The notes under the pieces are model-generated. The model ran no database searches and had not been told where the DNA came from. It saw only the letters and a list, made by a program, of their open reading frames with translations. A DNA stretch of 64,000 bases from Clostridium sp. (GTDB lineage Bacteria > Bacillota > Clostridia > Clostridiales > Clostridiaceae): assembly GCA_015058405.1 (NCBI GenBank), contig SVCL01000033.1, positions 1 through 64,000 of the forward strand, written 5' to 3'. Of the stretch, positions 1 to 10,182 are shown one piece after another. Made by a program: the position numbers and the translations under genes. Every line of letters starts with the position of its first letter. Position 1 is the stretch's first letter.

Positions 1-95
1 ATTTAATAAGTATAGATATAACCGATAGCGAAAGCTTGGAGAATCTGATGCCTTGGTCTGATCAGATACCGGATAATCTAAAAATTAAGAAATAG
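1..95 (+). pseudogene. C-terminal end of an upstream CDS running off the window edge; reads ...LISIDITDSESLENLMPWSDQIPDNLKIKK*, resembling the IS66-family transposase C-terminus
   Basis: Open frame from base 3 to TAG at 93-95; 'LMPWSxxIP' tail reminiscent of IS66 TnpC ends; no start visible, so intact vs remnant is unknown. Confidence 0.4.
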
Positions 96-108
96 AAAAA
101 ATTACAAA

Positions 109-170
109 ATCCCTATAAAGAATTTTGAGGAACTGTACTGCTCCAAAGAATCTTTATAGGGATATTTTAT
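109..170 (+). terminator. Rho-independent-like hairpin
   Basis: ATCCCTATAAAGA (109-121) pairs with TCTTTATAGGGAT (151-163), followed by T-rich sequence. Confidence 0.6.
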
Positions 171-346
171 TACTATTTTTAAATCAGTAAAAGACGCCAA
201 AACTTTTACTCTTACATATAAATAATAAGTTTAATTAACTTTCTTAATAAAAAATAATGATATAGCATAGAATAATTAAAAAAAATGTTAAGAGGTAATG
301 AAATCACAACGAAAATATATGTATAAAAATATATCAATTTGAAAAC

Positions 347-375
347 TTAACAAAAAAATAAAATAATGCTACAAT
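347..375 (+). promoter_or_regulatory. Putative SigA-type promoter of the capsule operon
   Basis: TTAACA (347-352), 17-nt spacer, TACAAT (370-375), just upstream of the CDS at 399. Confidence 0.45.
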
Positions 376-398
376 AATATAAAATATGTAAAAAGTGG

Positions 399-1097
399 GT
401 GTTAGATTTGAATAAGGATGTTATTAAAGTTGAAGACATAATAAATGGATTAAAAAATAGATGGCAACTTATAGTTATAATAACTCTTGTTGCTACTATA
501 TTAGCATCGGCAGTATCCTTTTTTAAAATAAAACCTAAATATCAAGCAAGTACTAAATTATTTATAGGAAAGGAAGGTAGTGTAGCTACAAAAGATGATG
601 AATATAGTAATAATGATGTTCAAATGTATCAAAAGTTAATGAAAACTTATGCGGACATAATTATAAGTAAAGATTTCGTAAGAGAAGCATTACGAGGAAC
701 TGAAATTAAAGCTAGTATATCAGGTGTTTTAGGAAGTTTAGCAGTTACACCAAAAAATGATACCCAAATACTTGTAATAAGTTATACAAGTATAGATAAA
801 AAGCAGACAAAAGATGTTTTAGAGGCTGTAGCTAATCAATTTATAAAGTCTTCAAAGGCTTTAATTCCTAATTCAAATGTACAGATTGTAGAAAGTGTAT
901 CATTACCATCTGGGCCTATGAGTCCTAATATTAAGCTTACTATTATAGCAGCAGTAGTATTAGGCATTATTTTAGGTGTAGGTATAGCGTTGATGTTAGA
1001 GTTTGTAAATAATACTGTAAAGGAAAAACGACAATTAGAGAATATGTTGGATATTCCTGTTTTAGGGACAATACCTAATAATTTTACTAATAATTAG
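399..1097 (+). CDS. Wzz/YveK-type capsular polysaccharide chain-length/kinase-activator protein
   Basis: Two TM segments flanking an extracellular domain; 'P.GPMSPN' motif before TM2; followed by a BY-kinase. Confidence 0.85.
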   Translation: MLDLNKDVIKVEDIINGLKNRWQLIVIITLVATILASAVSFFKIKPKYQASTKLFIGKEGSVATKDDEYSNNDVQMYQKLMKTYADIIISKDFVREALRGTEIKASISGVLGSLAVTPKNDTQILVISYTSIDKKQTKDVLEAVANQFIKSSKALIPNSNVQIVESVSLPSGPMSPNIKLTIIAAVVLGIILGVGIALMLEFVNNTVKEKRQLENMLDIPVLGTIPNNFTNN

Positions 1098-1108
1098 GAG
1101 AGAAGAAT

Positions 1109-1768
1109 ATGTTTATAGTAGAGGATAAACCACAATCAAATTCAGCAGAGGCATATAGAATTTTAAGAACTAACATACAGTATTCATCTTTAGATAAAGA
1201 AATACAGACTATTGTAGTAACGAGTGCAGAACCAGGTGAAGGAAAGTCAACTGTGTCAGGTAACTTGGCGTTGTCATTTGCACAAGCTGAAAAGAATACA
1301 TTATTTATAGACTGTGATCTTAGAAAGCCATCAGCACATAAAAAGTTTAGAATATCAAATGAAACAGGGCTTTCAGATGTATTAATAGGAAAAGAAAAAT
1401 TAAAGGATGTATTAAATGAATATAATGATTATTTAAGTATTTTAACATCTGGAAAGTTACCTCCTAACCCATCTGAGATGCTTGGGTCTAAAGCTATGGA
1501 GAATTTACTGAATTCACTTAAACAAGTTTATGATGTAATAATTTTAGATTCTCCACCGTTACATGCTGTTACTGATGCTCAGATACTTTCAACTAAAGCT
1601 GATGGGACAATTTTGGTTGTACGTGCAGAAAAAACTAAAAAGGATTCTATAATTCAAGCTAAATCATTATTAGATAAGGTAGGAGCAAATATTTTAGGAT
1701 CAGTTTTAAATGGAATGGATGATACAAGAAAAGATTATTACTATTATTATGGTGAAGAAGAAAATTAA
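1109..1768 (+). CDS. CpsD/CapB-type bacterial tyrosine kinase
   Basis: Walker A 'SAEPGEGKST', Walker A' 'LFIDCDLRKP', C-terminal Tyr cluster 'KDYYYYYGEEEN'. Confidence 0.9.
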   Translation: MFIVEDKPQSNSAEAYRILRTNIQYSSLDKEIQTIVVTSAEPGEGKSTVSGNLALSFAQAEKNTLFIDCDLRKPSAHKKFRISNETGLSDVLIGKEKLKDVLNEYNDYLSILTSGKLPPNPSEMLGSKAMENLLNSLKQVYDVIILDSPPLHAVTDAQILSTKADGTILVVRAEKTKKDSIIQAKSLLDKVGANILGSVLNGMDDTRKDYYYYYGEEEN

Positions 1769-1822
1769 TTTATTTAAGTTTAAAATTAATATTAGTACAA
1801 ACTTTAGGGGAGAGGTAGAAAA

Positions 1823-2482
1823 GTGCAGAAGGTAGAAAGTATCAGTAATGAGGTATCATACGAATATGAGAAGGAAAGCGTAGTATACACATTTTTAAAG
1901 AGAGCTGCAGATATTATTTTTTCTTTAGCAGGAATTATATTATTAATTCCGCTTTTTGTAGTTATAATAGTAACAATAAAATTAGAAAGTAAAGGTAGTG
2001 CTATATTTGTGCAAGACAGAATAGGTTATAAGGGGAAAAAATTTAAAATGTACAAATTTCGCTCTATGGTAGTAGATGCAGAAGAATTAAAGAAAAACCT
2101 TATGGATCAAAATGAGATGGGGGGACCTATGTTTAAGATGAAAAATGATCCTAGAGTTACTAAGGTAGGAAGGTTTATTCGAAAAACAAGTATAGATGAA
2201 TTACCACAATTAATTAATGTATTAAAAGGTGAAATGAGCTTAGTCGGACCTAGACCATCTCTTCCTCAAGAAGTAGAAAAATTTGAACCTTGGATGTTAA
2301 CAAGACTTGTAGTTAAACCAGGTTTAACTTGCTATTGGCAAGTCTCTGGAAGAAACGATATAGAGTTTGAAGAGTGGATGAAGTTAGATATAAAATATGC
2401 TAAAGAAAGAAGCATATTAGTAGATTTAAAATTAATATTAAAAACATTTTTTGTGCTCTTTGGCGATGAGCATGCATGTTAG
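1823..2482 (+). CDS. Initiating undecaprenyl-phosphate sugar phosphotransferase (short CpsE/WcaJ C-domain type)
   Basis: 'KRAADIIFSLAGI', 'KFRSMVVDAE', 'RKTSIDELPQLINVLKGEMSLVGPRPSLPQEV'. Confidence 0.9.
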   Translation: MQKVESISNEVSYEYEKESVVYTFLKRAADIIFSLAGIILLIPLFVVIIVTIKLESKGSAIFVQDRIGYKGKKFKMYKFRSMVVDAEELKKNLMDQNEMGGPMFKMKNDPRVTKVGRFIRKTSIDELPQLINVLKGEMSLVGPRPSLPQEVEKFEPWMLTRLVVKPGLTCYWQVSGRNDIEFEEWMKLDIKYAKERSILVDLKLILKTFFVLFGDEHAC

Positions 2483-2494
2483 GGGGAGACAAAT

Positions 2495-3844
2495 ATGAAT
2501 ATAGTAGTAGCAGGAACAGGCTATGTTGGACTTGTAACAGGAGCTTGTTTGTCAGATGTTGGTCATAATGTCACTTGTGTTGATATAGATGAGGAAAAGG
2601 TAAAACTTATGAAAAGAGGTATTTCACCTATATATGAACCAGGGTTAGATGATCTATTAGCAAAAAATTATAGCGAACATAGATTGGATTTTACCTTAGA
2701 TTATAAGAATGCTTATAAAAATGCAGACGTAATTTTTATAGGAGTAGGAACTCCAGAAAAGGAAGATGGTTCGGCAAATTTAGATTATGTATTTAATGTA
2801 TGTGGACAAATTGCTGAAAATGTAGAAAGAGATTGTTTAGTTGTAATTAAATCAACTGTTCCTATAGGAACTAATGATAAGGTTGAGGAATTTTTAAAGG
2901 AAAATGTAAAGAATGGTGTAAGGATAGAAGTTGCATCAAATCCTGAATTTTTATCTCAAGGAACAGCTGTAAAAGATACATTGCATGCTCATAGGATAGT
3001 AATTGGAGTTGAATCTGAATATGCAAAGGAAGTATTAACTAATGTATATGAAAGATTTAATCAACCAATAGTTACAACTAATAGAAGAAGTGCAGAAATG
3101 ATAAAATATGCTTCAAATGATTTTTTAGCACTAAAAATTTCTTTTATTAATGAAATAGCTAATTTTTGTGAAGCTGTAGGAGCAAATATAGAAGATGTAG
3201 CAAAAGGTATGAGCTATGATCCAAGAATAGGAGATAAGTTCTTAAAAGCTGGTCTTGGATATGGAGGCTCTTGTTTTCCTAAAGATACAAAGGCACTTCA
3301 TTGGCTTGCAAATGATAATGGGTATGAATTAAAAACTATAAAAGCGACTATTGAGGTTAATGAAAATCAAAAATATAAGCTTTTCAGAAAGGCAAAACGT
3401 AGATTTGGAAGCTTAAAAGGATTGAGAGTTGCTATATTAGGACTTACATTTAAGCCAGGAACTGATGACTTAAGAGAAGCTCCATCTATACCTAATGTTA
3501 GAAGGTTGTTGGATGAAGGTGCGGATTTAGTTGCGTATGATCCTGTAGGAGAAGAAAACTTCAAAAAGAAATTTCCTAATGAATTAGTATATGTTAAAAA
3601 TCCAGAAGAGGCTTTAAAAGATGCTGATGTAGCATTTGTTTTTACAGAATGGGAAGAAATAAAAAACATTTCAGCTGATAAATATATAGAACTTATGAAT
3701 ACTCCAATAATATTTGATGGAAGAAATTGTTACAGGGTGGATGAAATGAATGATAAAGTGTTAGATTACTATTCAGTAGGAAGAAAAGAAATACGTAATT
3801 TAACTAAAAGATTGCAAAAAGAGGTAGCTGTAACTGATAAATAA
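2495..3844 (+). CDS. ugd: UDP-glucose 6-dehydrogenase
   Basis: N-terminal 'GTGYVGLVTGACLSDVGHNVTCVDID'; 'GGSCFPKDTKAL' active-site motif. Confidence 0.93.
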   Translation: MNIVVAGTGYVGLVTGACLSDVGHNVTCVDIDEEKVKLMKRGISPIYEPGLDDLLAKNYSEHRLDFTLDYKNAYKNADVIFIGVGTPEKEDGSANLDYVFNVCGQIAENVERDCLVVIKSTVPIGTNDKVEEFLKENVKNGVRIEVASNPEFLSQGTAVKDTLHAHRIVIGVESEYAKEVLTNVYERFNQPIVTTNRRSAEMIKYASNDFLALKISFINEIANFCEAVGANIEDVAKGMSYDPRIGDKFLKAGLGYGGSCFPKDTKALHWLANDNGYELKTIKATIEVNENQKYKLFRKAKRRFGSLKGLRVAILGLTFKPGTDDLREAPSIPNVRRLLDEGADLVAYDPVGEENFKKKFPNELVYVKNPEEALKDADVAFVFTEWEEIKNISADKYIELMNTPIIFDGRNCYRVDEMNDKVLDYYSVGRKEIRNLTKRLQKEVAVTDK

Positions 3845-3875
3845 TTTTTTAGGATAGAATTTTAGGGGGAATTGT

Positions 3876-4922
3876 ATGTTATGTGCATTAATAATGGCAG
3901 GTGGGAAAGGTACAAGATTTTGGCCACTGTCTACAGAGGAGAAGCCTAAGCAATTTTTAAATTTGATAGGAAAAGATACAATGATTCAAATGACTGTAAA
4001 TAGGATTAAAGATATTATTCCTATTGATAGAATTTTTGTGTGTACTGGTCAGATGTATGTAGATTTAGTTAGGGAACAATTGCCCGAATTGCCTAGTAGA
4101 AATATTATAGTAGAGCCAATAGGAAGAAATACTACACCATGTATAGCATTATCAGCATTTACTATAAAAAGATATTATAAAGATGCAAATATGTTAGTAT
4201 TACCTTCAGATCATTTGATTAGAGATGAAGAGAAATTTAGAAATATAGTAAAAAGTGCAGATGAATTTATAAATAAACATAATAAGGCTATAGTTACTCT
4301 TGGTATGGAACCAACTAGACCTGAAACTCAATATGGGTATATAAAATGCGGTAAATTTATAGAAAAATCAATTAACGAAAAAATAAATAAGGTAGATACT
4401 TTTATTGAAAAACCTGATAAGAATGTTGCAGAAAAATATTTAAAAGATGGTAGCTATTTTTGGAATAGCGGAGTATTTATGTGGAGTGTAGATAACATAA
4501 TTGAAGAAGTTAAAGAACACTCAACAGAAACTTATGAAGCTTTAAATAAAGTTTATGAAGTTCGTGCTGATGTTTTACAAGATTATATAAATAGTCAGTA
4601 TAGTAAAACAGAAGCTATTTCTATAGATTACGCAGTTTTAGAGAAGTCACCTAATATATATGTTATTAAAAGCAGTATAGGCTGGGATGATATTGGAAGC
4701 TGGGAAGCTGTTGAGAGATTTGGAACAAAGGATTCTAAAGGAAATATATGCTTTGGGAATGTAGATAGCTTAGATGCTGGTAACAATTTAATTGTGGCTT
4801 CTAATAACAGAATAATCATTAATGGGTTAAGCGATATATATGTTGTGGAAAATGATGGACAGATTGTTATTGGACAAAAGAGTAAGGTGAATGAAATTAA
4901 AGAGTTAAAAAATATAATTTAG
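3876..4922 (+). CDS. manC: Mannose-1-phosphate guanylyltransferase (no fused isomerase domain)
   Basis: 'ALIMAGGKGTRFWPLSTEEKPKQFL', 'FIEKPD', 'GWDDIGSW'. Confidence 0.92.
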   Translation: MLCALIMAGGKGTRFWPLSTEEKPKQFLNLIGKDTMIQMTVNRIKDIIPIDRIFVCTGQMYVDLVREQLPELPSRNIIVEPIGRNTTPCIALSAFTIKRYYKDANMLVLPSDHLIRDEEKFRNIVKSADEFINKHNKAIVTLGMEPTRPETQYGYIKCGKFIEKSINEKINKVDTFIEKPDKNVAEKYLKDGSYFWNSGVFMWSVDNIIEEVKEHSTETYEALNKVYEVRADVLQDYINSQYSKTEAISIDYAVLEKSPNIYVIKSSIGWDDIGSWEAVERFGTKDSKGNICFGNVDSLDAGNNLIVASNNRIIINGLSDIYVVENDGQIVIGQKSKVNEIKELKNII

Positions 4923-4935
4923 GTATATTACTTTA

Positions 4936-5409
4936 GTGGGAGATGGTATTTTGAAAAAGGTGTGTTTTATAGCATCTAGTGGGGGCCACTATGAGCAGTT
5001 AATGATGCTAAAAGAGTTAATGGACAAATATGAGAGCTTTGTTGTTACAGAAAAAACTAGATATTCAAGTTCTATTAAGGGAAGAAAAACATATTTATTG
5101 AGACAAGTAAATAGGAAGGAAGCGCTGTTTATATATAATATAACAGTTAATTTTTTTAAATCCTTATGGATATTTTTGAAAGAAAGACCTGATATAGTAA
5201 TTTCAACAGGAGCTTTAGCTGTGGTGCCTATGTGCATAATTGCAAAGATATTTAGAAAAAAGATAATATTTATAGAATCTTTTGCAAAGGTTACTTCTCC
5301 TACAATGACAGGAAAGTTTATATATAAATTTGCAGATCAATTCTATATTCAATGGGAAGAGCTTAGAAGTATATATAAAAATGCTATATATAAGGGGGGA
5401 GTATATTGA
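4936..5409 (+). CDS. PssD/Cps14F/Alg14-like glycosyltransferase partner
   Basis: 'ASSGGHYEQLMML', 'PDIVISTGALAVVP'; followed by a PssE-like ORF overlapping by 4 nt. Confidence 0.85.
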   Translation: MGDGILKKVCFIASSGGHYEQLMMLKELMDKYESFVVTEKTRYSSSIKGRKTYLLRQVNRKEALFIYNITVNFFKSLWIFLKERPDIVISTGALAVVPMCIIAKIFRKKIIFIESFAKVTSPTMTGKFIYKFADQFYIQWEELRSIYKNAIYKGGVY

Positions 5410-5885
5410 TATTTGTAACATTAGGATCACAAAAGTTTCAATTTAATAGATTGTTAAAAGCAATAGATGAATTAGTTGAAAAAAAACAAATAGAAGATGA
5501 TATATTTGCTCAAATAGGTTATAGCGATTATAAGCCTGTAAATTATAAATATAAAGATTTCTTAGATAGAGGAGAATTTAAGAAAGCCATGGGAGAAAGC
5601 AGTATAGTAATTACCCATGGAGGAACAGGAGCTATTGTAGGTGCTATAAAGCAAGGTAAAAAGGTAATTGCTGTTCCAAGGCTTGCAAAGTTTGAAGAAC
5701 ATGTAGATGATCATCAATTGCAGATAATAGGGCAATTTACTCAAATGAATTTAATAAAGGCTGTATATGATATGAGTGAATTAAAAGATGCATTAGAAGA
5801 TATTAAAGTGATGGAGTTTAAAAAGTATGTATCAAATACTTTAGCTATAGAAGAAAGTATAGATAAGTATATCGAAACTATTTAA
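5406..5885 (+). CDS. PssE/Cps14G/Alg13-like catalytic glycosyltransferase subunit
   Basis: 'MIFVTLGSQKFQFNRLLKAID', 'ITHGGTGAIVGAIKQGKKVIAVPR'. Confidence 0.88.
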   Translation: MIFVTLGSQKFQFNRLLKAIDELVEKKQIEDDIFAQIGYSDYKPVNYKYKDFLDRGEFKKAMGESSIVITHGGTGAIVGAIKQGKKVIAVPRLAKFEEHVDDHQLQIIGQFTQMNLIKAVYDMSELKDALEDIKVMEFKKYVSNTLAIEESIDKYIETI

Positions 5886-5905
5886 AAAGAAAGTGAAGAG
5901 AGAAT

Positions 5906-6667
5906 ATGAAAATTCAAAAGTATATAGAATATTTTATGACTAAGTTAACAGTTCTTAAGAGTCAAAAAAAATATCATAATGGTAAATATGAACTTAAATA
6001 TATTTTTGAAGATAATAAGTCAGATGTATTGGTTGTAGTATTTAGTGCTTGTACTAGAGTGGGTATTAAAGCTAGGTATAATTATCATAGGACATTGGAA
6101 AAGTTTAAGGTAAATAAGTTATTTATATTAGATGATTTTGGGTTTGATGAAAGAGGAGCTTATTACTTAGGATGTAATTCTGATTATAAGATTCAGGAGT
6201 GCACAGAAGAATTGATTAATAGAGTAGCCAACTGTTGTAATTATAGGAAGATAATATATGTGGGAACAAGTAAAGGAGCTTATGCAGCTTTAAATTTTGG
6301 CATAAATAAAGATGTTGATATGATTATTGGAGCTCCTCAGTATTATTTGGGAGATTATCTTAATGATGAGGGAGAGAAGCTTGGAACTTTAAAGTATATA
6401 GTAGGCGATGTAAATACAAAGAACATAGAGTATTTAAATGATTTATTGCCTAATAAAATTAAAGAATCTAAAGATTTTAAAGGAAAGATATATCTTCATT
6501 ATTCAACAGAAGAACATACATATGAAGAACATGTTAAATGGTTAATACAAGATATTAGAGAAAAAGGAATTGTATACGAAGAGGATGTAAGTAATTATAC
6601 TAATCATTCAGATGTAAGTTTACATTTTCCTAAATATTTAGTTAATACATTAAAATCTATAATATAA
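5906..6667 (+). CDS. Alpha/beta-hydrolase-fold-like capsule accessory protein (XcbB/CpsF/Asp2-like)
   Basis: Nucleophile-elbow-like 'VGTSKGAYAALNFG'; within the capsule operon. Confidence 0.5.
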   Translation: MKIQKYIEYFMTKLTVLKSQKKYHNGKYELKYIFEDNKSDVLVVVFSACTRVGIKARYNYHRTLEKFKVNKLFILDDFGFDERGAYYLGCNSDYKIQECTEELINRVANCCNYRKIIYVGTSKGAYAALNFGINKDVDMIIGAPQYYLGDYLNDEGEKLGTLKYIVGDVNTKNIEYLNDLLPNKIKESKDFKGKIYLHYSTEEHTYEEHVKWLIQDIREKGIVYEEDVSNYTNHSDVSLHFPKYLVNTLKSII

Positions 6668-6685
6668 AAAATGAGGTATAAATAA

Positions 6686-7816
6686 ATGAACATGTTATTT
6701 ATTTCAGCAAGTTTTCCTTTGGAGAAGAGTGGAATAGGGGATAGCGCAGAAAAGCTGTTATCAGAATTTGACAATTTAAAAGATGTTAATACAACATTAT
6801 TAACAACAAGTTATCCAGAAATAAAGGAATTTATTAATTCATCTAAGTACAAGGACAAGTCATACTTTTTTGAAGATTGGAATTTTAGTTTGAAAAAGAT
6901 AAGTGTTGTAAAAAAGTTAATAAGTGAAAAAAATATTGATGTAATTCATATTGATTATCCAGGAGGTGCTTATAAGAAAGGGCTTTTTGTAAGTATATTG
7001 CCTTTATATATAAGGGTTAGTAACTTGTTAAGAAAGAAGAAGATAAAGGTTAATCTAAGATTACATGAATTTACTAAGGCCAGATTATTAAGAAAAATAG
7101 TAGTTGTATTAATGCTTATATTTAGTAATAAGATTTTTATTCCTGCTTTACATGATTATAAAACTGTAAAAAAGGTTTTTGGAAATAAGGTTAAGAAAAC
7201 TTTAATAGGAAGTAATATTGAAACAAATAAGTTAAGTAAAGATGTAGATGAAGAATTTGTAAATTTAGCTTATTTTGGATTTGTATATCATAATAAAGGT
7301 GTAGAGAAGCTTATTGATATATTTAAAGATATAAAAAGTATAGATAAGGAAAAGAAGTTTAAGTTCACTATAATGGGAGAAATAAAACCAGGTGAAGAGA
7401 ATGATAGATCAAGATTTCATAAGATGATTTGTCAGCTTATTAAAGATAGTGGCTTAGAAAATGATATAAGAATAACAGGTTATTTAAGTAATGATGATGT
7501 TATAAGAGAGATGTCCAAGGTGGATATAGCTGTATTACCTTTTGATGATGGGTTATCTCTAAGAAGAGGAAGCTTTCTTGCTTTTTTAGGAAATGGTGTT
7601 CCTATTGTTACAACAGATGGTGATGATGAGTGTCATGATATGTTTGAACATGCTTCAGGAATATTTATGGGGAAAAGTAAAGAAGAAATTATAGAAACTA
7701 TATTAAGCTGGAGCAAAGATAAAGACAAACTTATAGAAAAAGGAAAAGAAAATCAAAGGTTATCAGAAAACTTTAGATGGGACAAGATTGCTGAAGACAT
7801 GATAAAAGAATATTAG
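6686..7816 (+). CDS. Glycosyltransferase family 4-like
   Basis: GT-B architecture; C-terminal 'ITGYLSNDDVIREMSKVDIAVLPFDDGLSLRRGSFLAFLGNGVPIVTT'. Confidence 0.75.
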   Translation: MNMLFISASFPLEKSGIGDSAEKLLSEFDNLKDVNTTLLTTSYPEIKEFINSSKYKDKSYFFEDWNFSLKKISVVKKLISEKNIDVIHIDYPGGAYKKGLFVSILPLYIRVSNLLRKKKIKVNLRLHEFTKARLLRKIVVVLMLIFSNKIFIPALHDYKTVKKVFGNKVKKTLIGSNIETNKLSKDVDEEFVNLAYFGFVYHNKGVEKLIDIFKDIKSIDKEKKFKFTIMGEIKPGEENDRSRFHKMICQLIKDSGLENDIRITGYLSNDDVIREMSKVDIAVLPFDDGLSLRRGSFLAFLGNGVPIVTTDGDDECHDMFEHASGIFMGKSKEEIIETILSWSKDKDKLIEKGKENQRLSENFRWDKIAEDMIKEY

Positions 7817-7841
7817 AACTAAGAAATAAGAGGGGTAGTAA

Positions 7842-8732
7842 ATGATTAAGGAACCGTTAGTTTATATAATACTTGTTAATTATAATGGCGTAGAACATAC
7901 CCTTGAATGTATAGAGAGTCTGCAAAAAATAAACTATAAGAATTTTAAAATTATAGTAGTAGATAATGCATCTTTTGATGACTGTTGTAATATCGTATCT
8001 AAAAAATATAAAGATGTATATTGTATTCAGTCTAGTGAAAATTTAGGATTTGCTGCTGGTAATAATATTGGAATTAAAGTTGCACTAAAGGAAAAGGCAG
8101 ATTATATATTGTTGTTAAATAATGATACAACAGTAGAAAAAAACTTCTTAAATATTTTAGTTGATGAACAATTTAAGAGTACAGAGGTTGGGGTAACCAT
8201 ATCTAAGATAAAGAATTATTATAATCGAAATATTATATGGTATGCAGGAGGAGATATAGATCTTTTTAAAGCTAATACCATAATATATGGGTTAAGGGAA
8301 GAAGATAAAGGTCAATTTAATACTAAGAAAGAAGTGGGATTTGCTAGTGGCTGCTGTATGTTAATTAATAGAGAGGTTATAGAAAATGTAGGCTATCTTG
8401 ATGAATCTTACTTTTTGTATTATGAAGATACAGATTATAGTGTAAGAATAAGAAAAGGTGGATATAAGATGATATATTGTCCTGAATCTGTTATATATCA
8501 CAAGGAATCTGTATCTACAGAAAGATTTTCTGAAAATTATCAATATTACTTTGTTAGAAATAGATTGTTATTTACTAAAAATAATATGAGCTTAAAAAGT
8601 AAGTTAACGGGATATTGTATGTTCATTTTATGGTTTATTAAAATGATAAGTACTAAAAAATTCAATATTAATCCTTGCCTAGAAGGTTTGGGGGATTTTA
8701 TCAGGAAAGTATATGGCAAAAGAAGAAATTAA
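7842..8732 (+). CDS. GT2 family glycosyltransferase (rhamnosyltransferase-like)
   Basis: 'VNYNGVEHTLECIESLQ', 'LNNDTTVEKNFL', 'SGCCMLINREVIENVGYLDESYFLYYEDTDYSVRIRKGGY'. Confidence 0.88.
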   Translation: MIKEPLVYIILVNYNGVEHTLECIESLQKINYKNFKIIVVDNASFDDCCNIVSKKYKDVYCIQSSENLGFAAGNNIGIKVALKEKADYILLLNNDTTVEKNFLNILVDEQFKSTEVGVTISKIKNYYNRNIIWYAGGDIDLFKANTIIYGLREEDKGQFNTKKEVGFASGCCMLINREVIENVGYLDESYFLYYEDTDYSVRIRKGGYKMIYCPESVIYHKESVSTERFSENYQYYFVRNRLLFTKNNMSLKSKLTGYCMFILWFIKMISTKKFNINPCLEGLGDFIRKVYGKRRN

Positions 8733-8760
8733 AAGTTTTAGAGAATGGTGAATTTAAAGT

Positions 8761-10149
8761 ATGTTTGATGAAATTAAGATAAAAAACCTTGTATATTTAT
8801 TAACAGTTATTGGCCTTGGTGGCTTTGCAGCATTATTTATGTCTATGGGACTTATGCCACTAGCTTTAGCATGTGCAGCTTGTATAGGAATAGAGGTAAT
8901 GTTCTTTTTTAATGACAAACCTTTATTTATATTAATACTAATGGTTTTAATAAGTGATAGATTTTTGAACTTTGTACCATTAGCTTTTGTAGTAGGTGGA
9001 AGTAACATACAATATGCAAAGCTAAATATTCTTTTATTTGGATTGTTAAGTTTATATGCTATAAGAGATTTTTTGCTTGGGAGAATTGAAAATAAGTTAT
9101 CTCCTTTTAATTTGATATGTATGTGTCCATTATTACTAGCTATAATGGCTACTTACTATACATATTCTCATTACAATCAATCCTTAATATTAGGAATATT
9201 TATTCAAGGTGAGTTTTTAACTTTATTAACTGTTATTCCTATAAATTATTTGATTAAGTTTACTAAGAGAAATTATGAAATAGTTAAAAAGACAATTATG
9301 GTTATATCGGTAATAGCATCTGTTTTATATACAGTACAATATGCAGTTCATGGAAGTGGAATTGTCTTCTTAAAGATGACATCAGCAGTAAGGTATGGAG
9401 AACTTAGATTATTATTATCTGGTGGTGTGGTCATTTATGGGACATTTATAACTGTTTCATATTTATTGCTTGAAAGAAAACCTATATATGTTTTTTGTAT
9501 TTTAATGCAATTATTTTGTATAGTGGTAGTTTTAAAAACTAGGATGATTATATTTGGAGTTGGTATTGGAATAGCATTAATATTAGCCATAGATAAAAAC
9601 ATAAGTAAACTTAAATTAATTATGATAATGGTTCCAGTGCTGGCTATTGGATTAACCGTATCATTTAACAGCCTTTGGGAAATGTATCAATTAACAAAAG
9701 AGGAGATGACATCAAATACTGGAAATTATTTAGCTAGAGTTAATGAAAAACAGTTTTTCTTAGCACAAGTTGAGAATCCATTAGTAGGAAGAGGGGTTAT
9801 AACTCCTAAGTCAGAAATAGGAACTCAAATGGAAGGATCTAATGAAAATTTTTACTTGAATGACATTGGGATAACAGGATTCTATGTTTTATATGGTTTG
9901 ATAGGACTTGCTTGGTATGTAGCTCTAATAGTAGTACTAGTTATTAAATCTTTTATGCTATGTAAAAAAACTAAAAAAGGATATGAGGTATTTGGATATT
10001 CTGTTTATTTAGGAACGGTAATAACAACTCTAGCAGATGCCTACTATAGTCCTATATATGTTGTATTAAGTTTTGTATTATTAAATATGATTGAAAAATC
10101 TTATGTAGATGAAGATTCTTCTATAGAAGAAATTGATATAGCAGCATAA
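8761..10149 (+). CDS. Polytopic membrane protein, Wzy/O-antigen polymerase-like
   Basis: Multiple predicted TMs, central hydrophilic loop, position in the Wzx/Wzy operon. Confidence 0.7.
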   Translation: MFDEIKIKNLVYLLTVIGLGGFAALFMSMGLMPLALACAACIGIEVMFFFNDKPLFILILMVLISDRFLNFVPLAFVVGGSNIQYAKLNILLFGLLSLYAIRDFLLGRIENKLSPFNLICMCPLLLAIMATYYTYSHYNQSLILGIFIQGEFLTLLTVIPINYLIKFTKRNYEIVKKTIMVISVIASVLYTVQYAVHGSGIVFLKMTSAVRYGELRLLLSGGVVIYGTFITVSYLLLERKPIYVFCILMQLFCIVVVLKTRMIIFGVGIGIALILAIDKNISKLKLIMIMVPVLAIGLTVSFNSLWEMYQLTKEEMTSNTGNYLARVNEKQFFLAQVENPLVGRGVITPKSEIGTQMEGSNENFYLNDIGITGFYVLYGLIGLAWYVALIVVLVIKSFMLCKKTKKGYEVFGYSVYLGTVITTLADAYYSPIYVVLSFVLLNMIEKSYVDEDSSIEEIDIAA

Positions 10150-10182
10150 ATCAGAATGTTTAGTGTATTTTGAGGAGTAATT

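Noticed and set aside
3367-3669. Antisense ORF opposite ugd (100 aa)
   Set aside because: Lies wholly within a well-supported CDS, no RBS or recognisable domain; treated as codon-bias artefact. The same applies to the reverse-strand ORFs inside 39314-46619, 57593-58027, 58283-58600, 33913-34284, 35027-35308 and similar.
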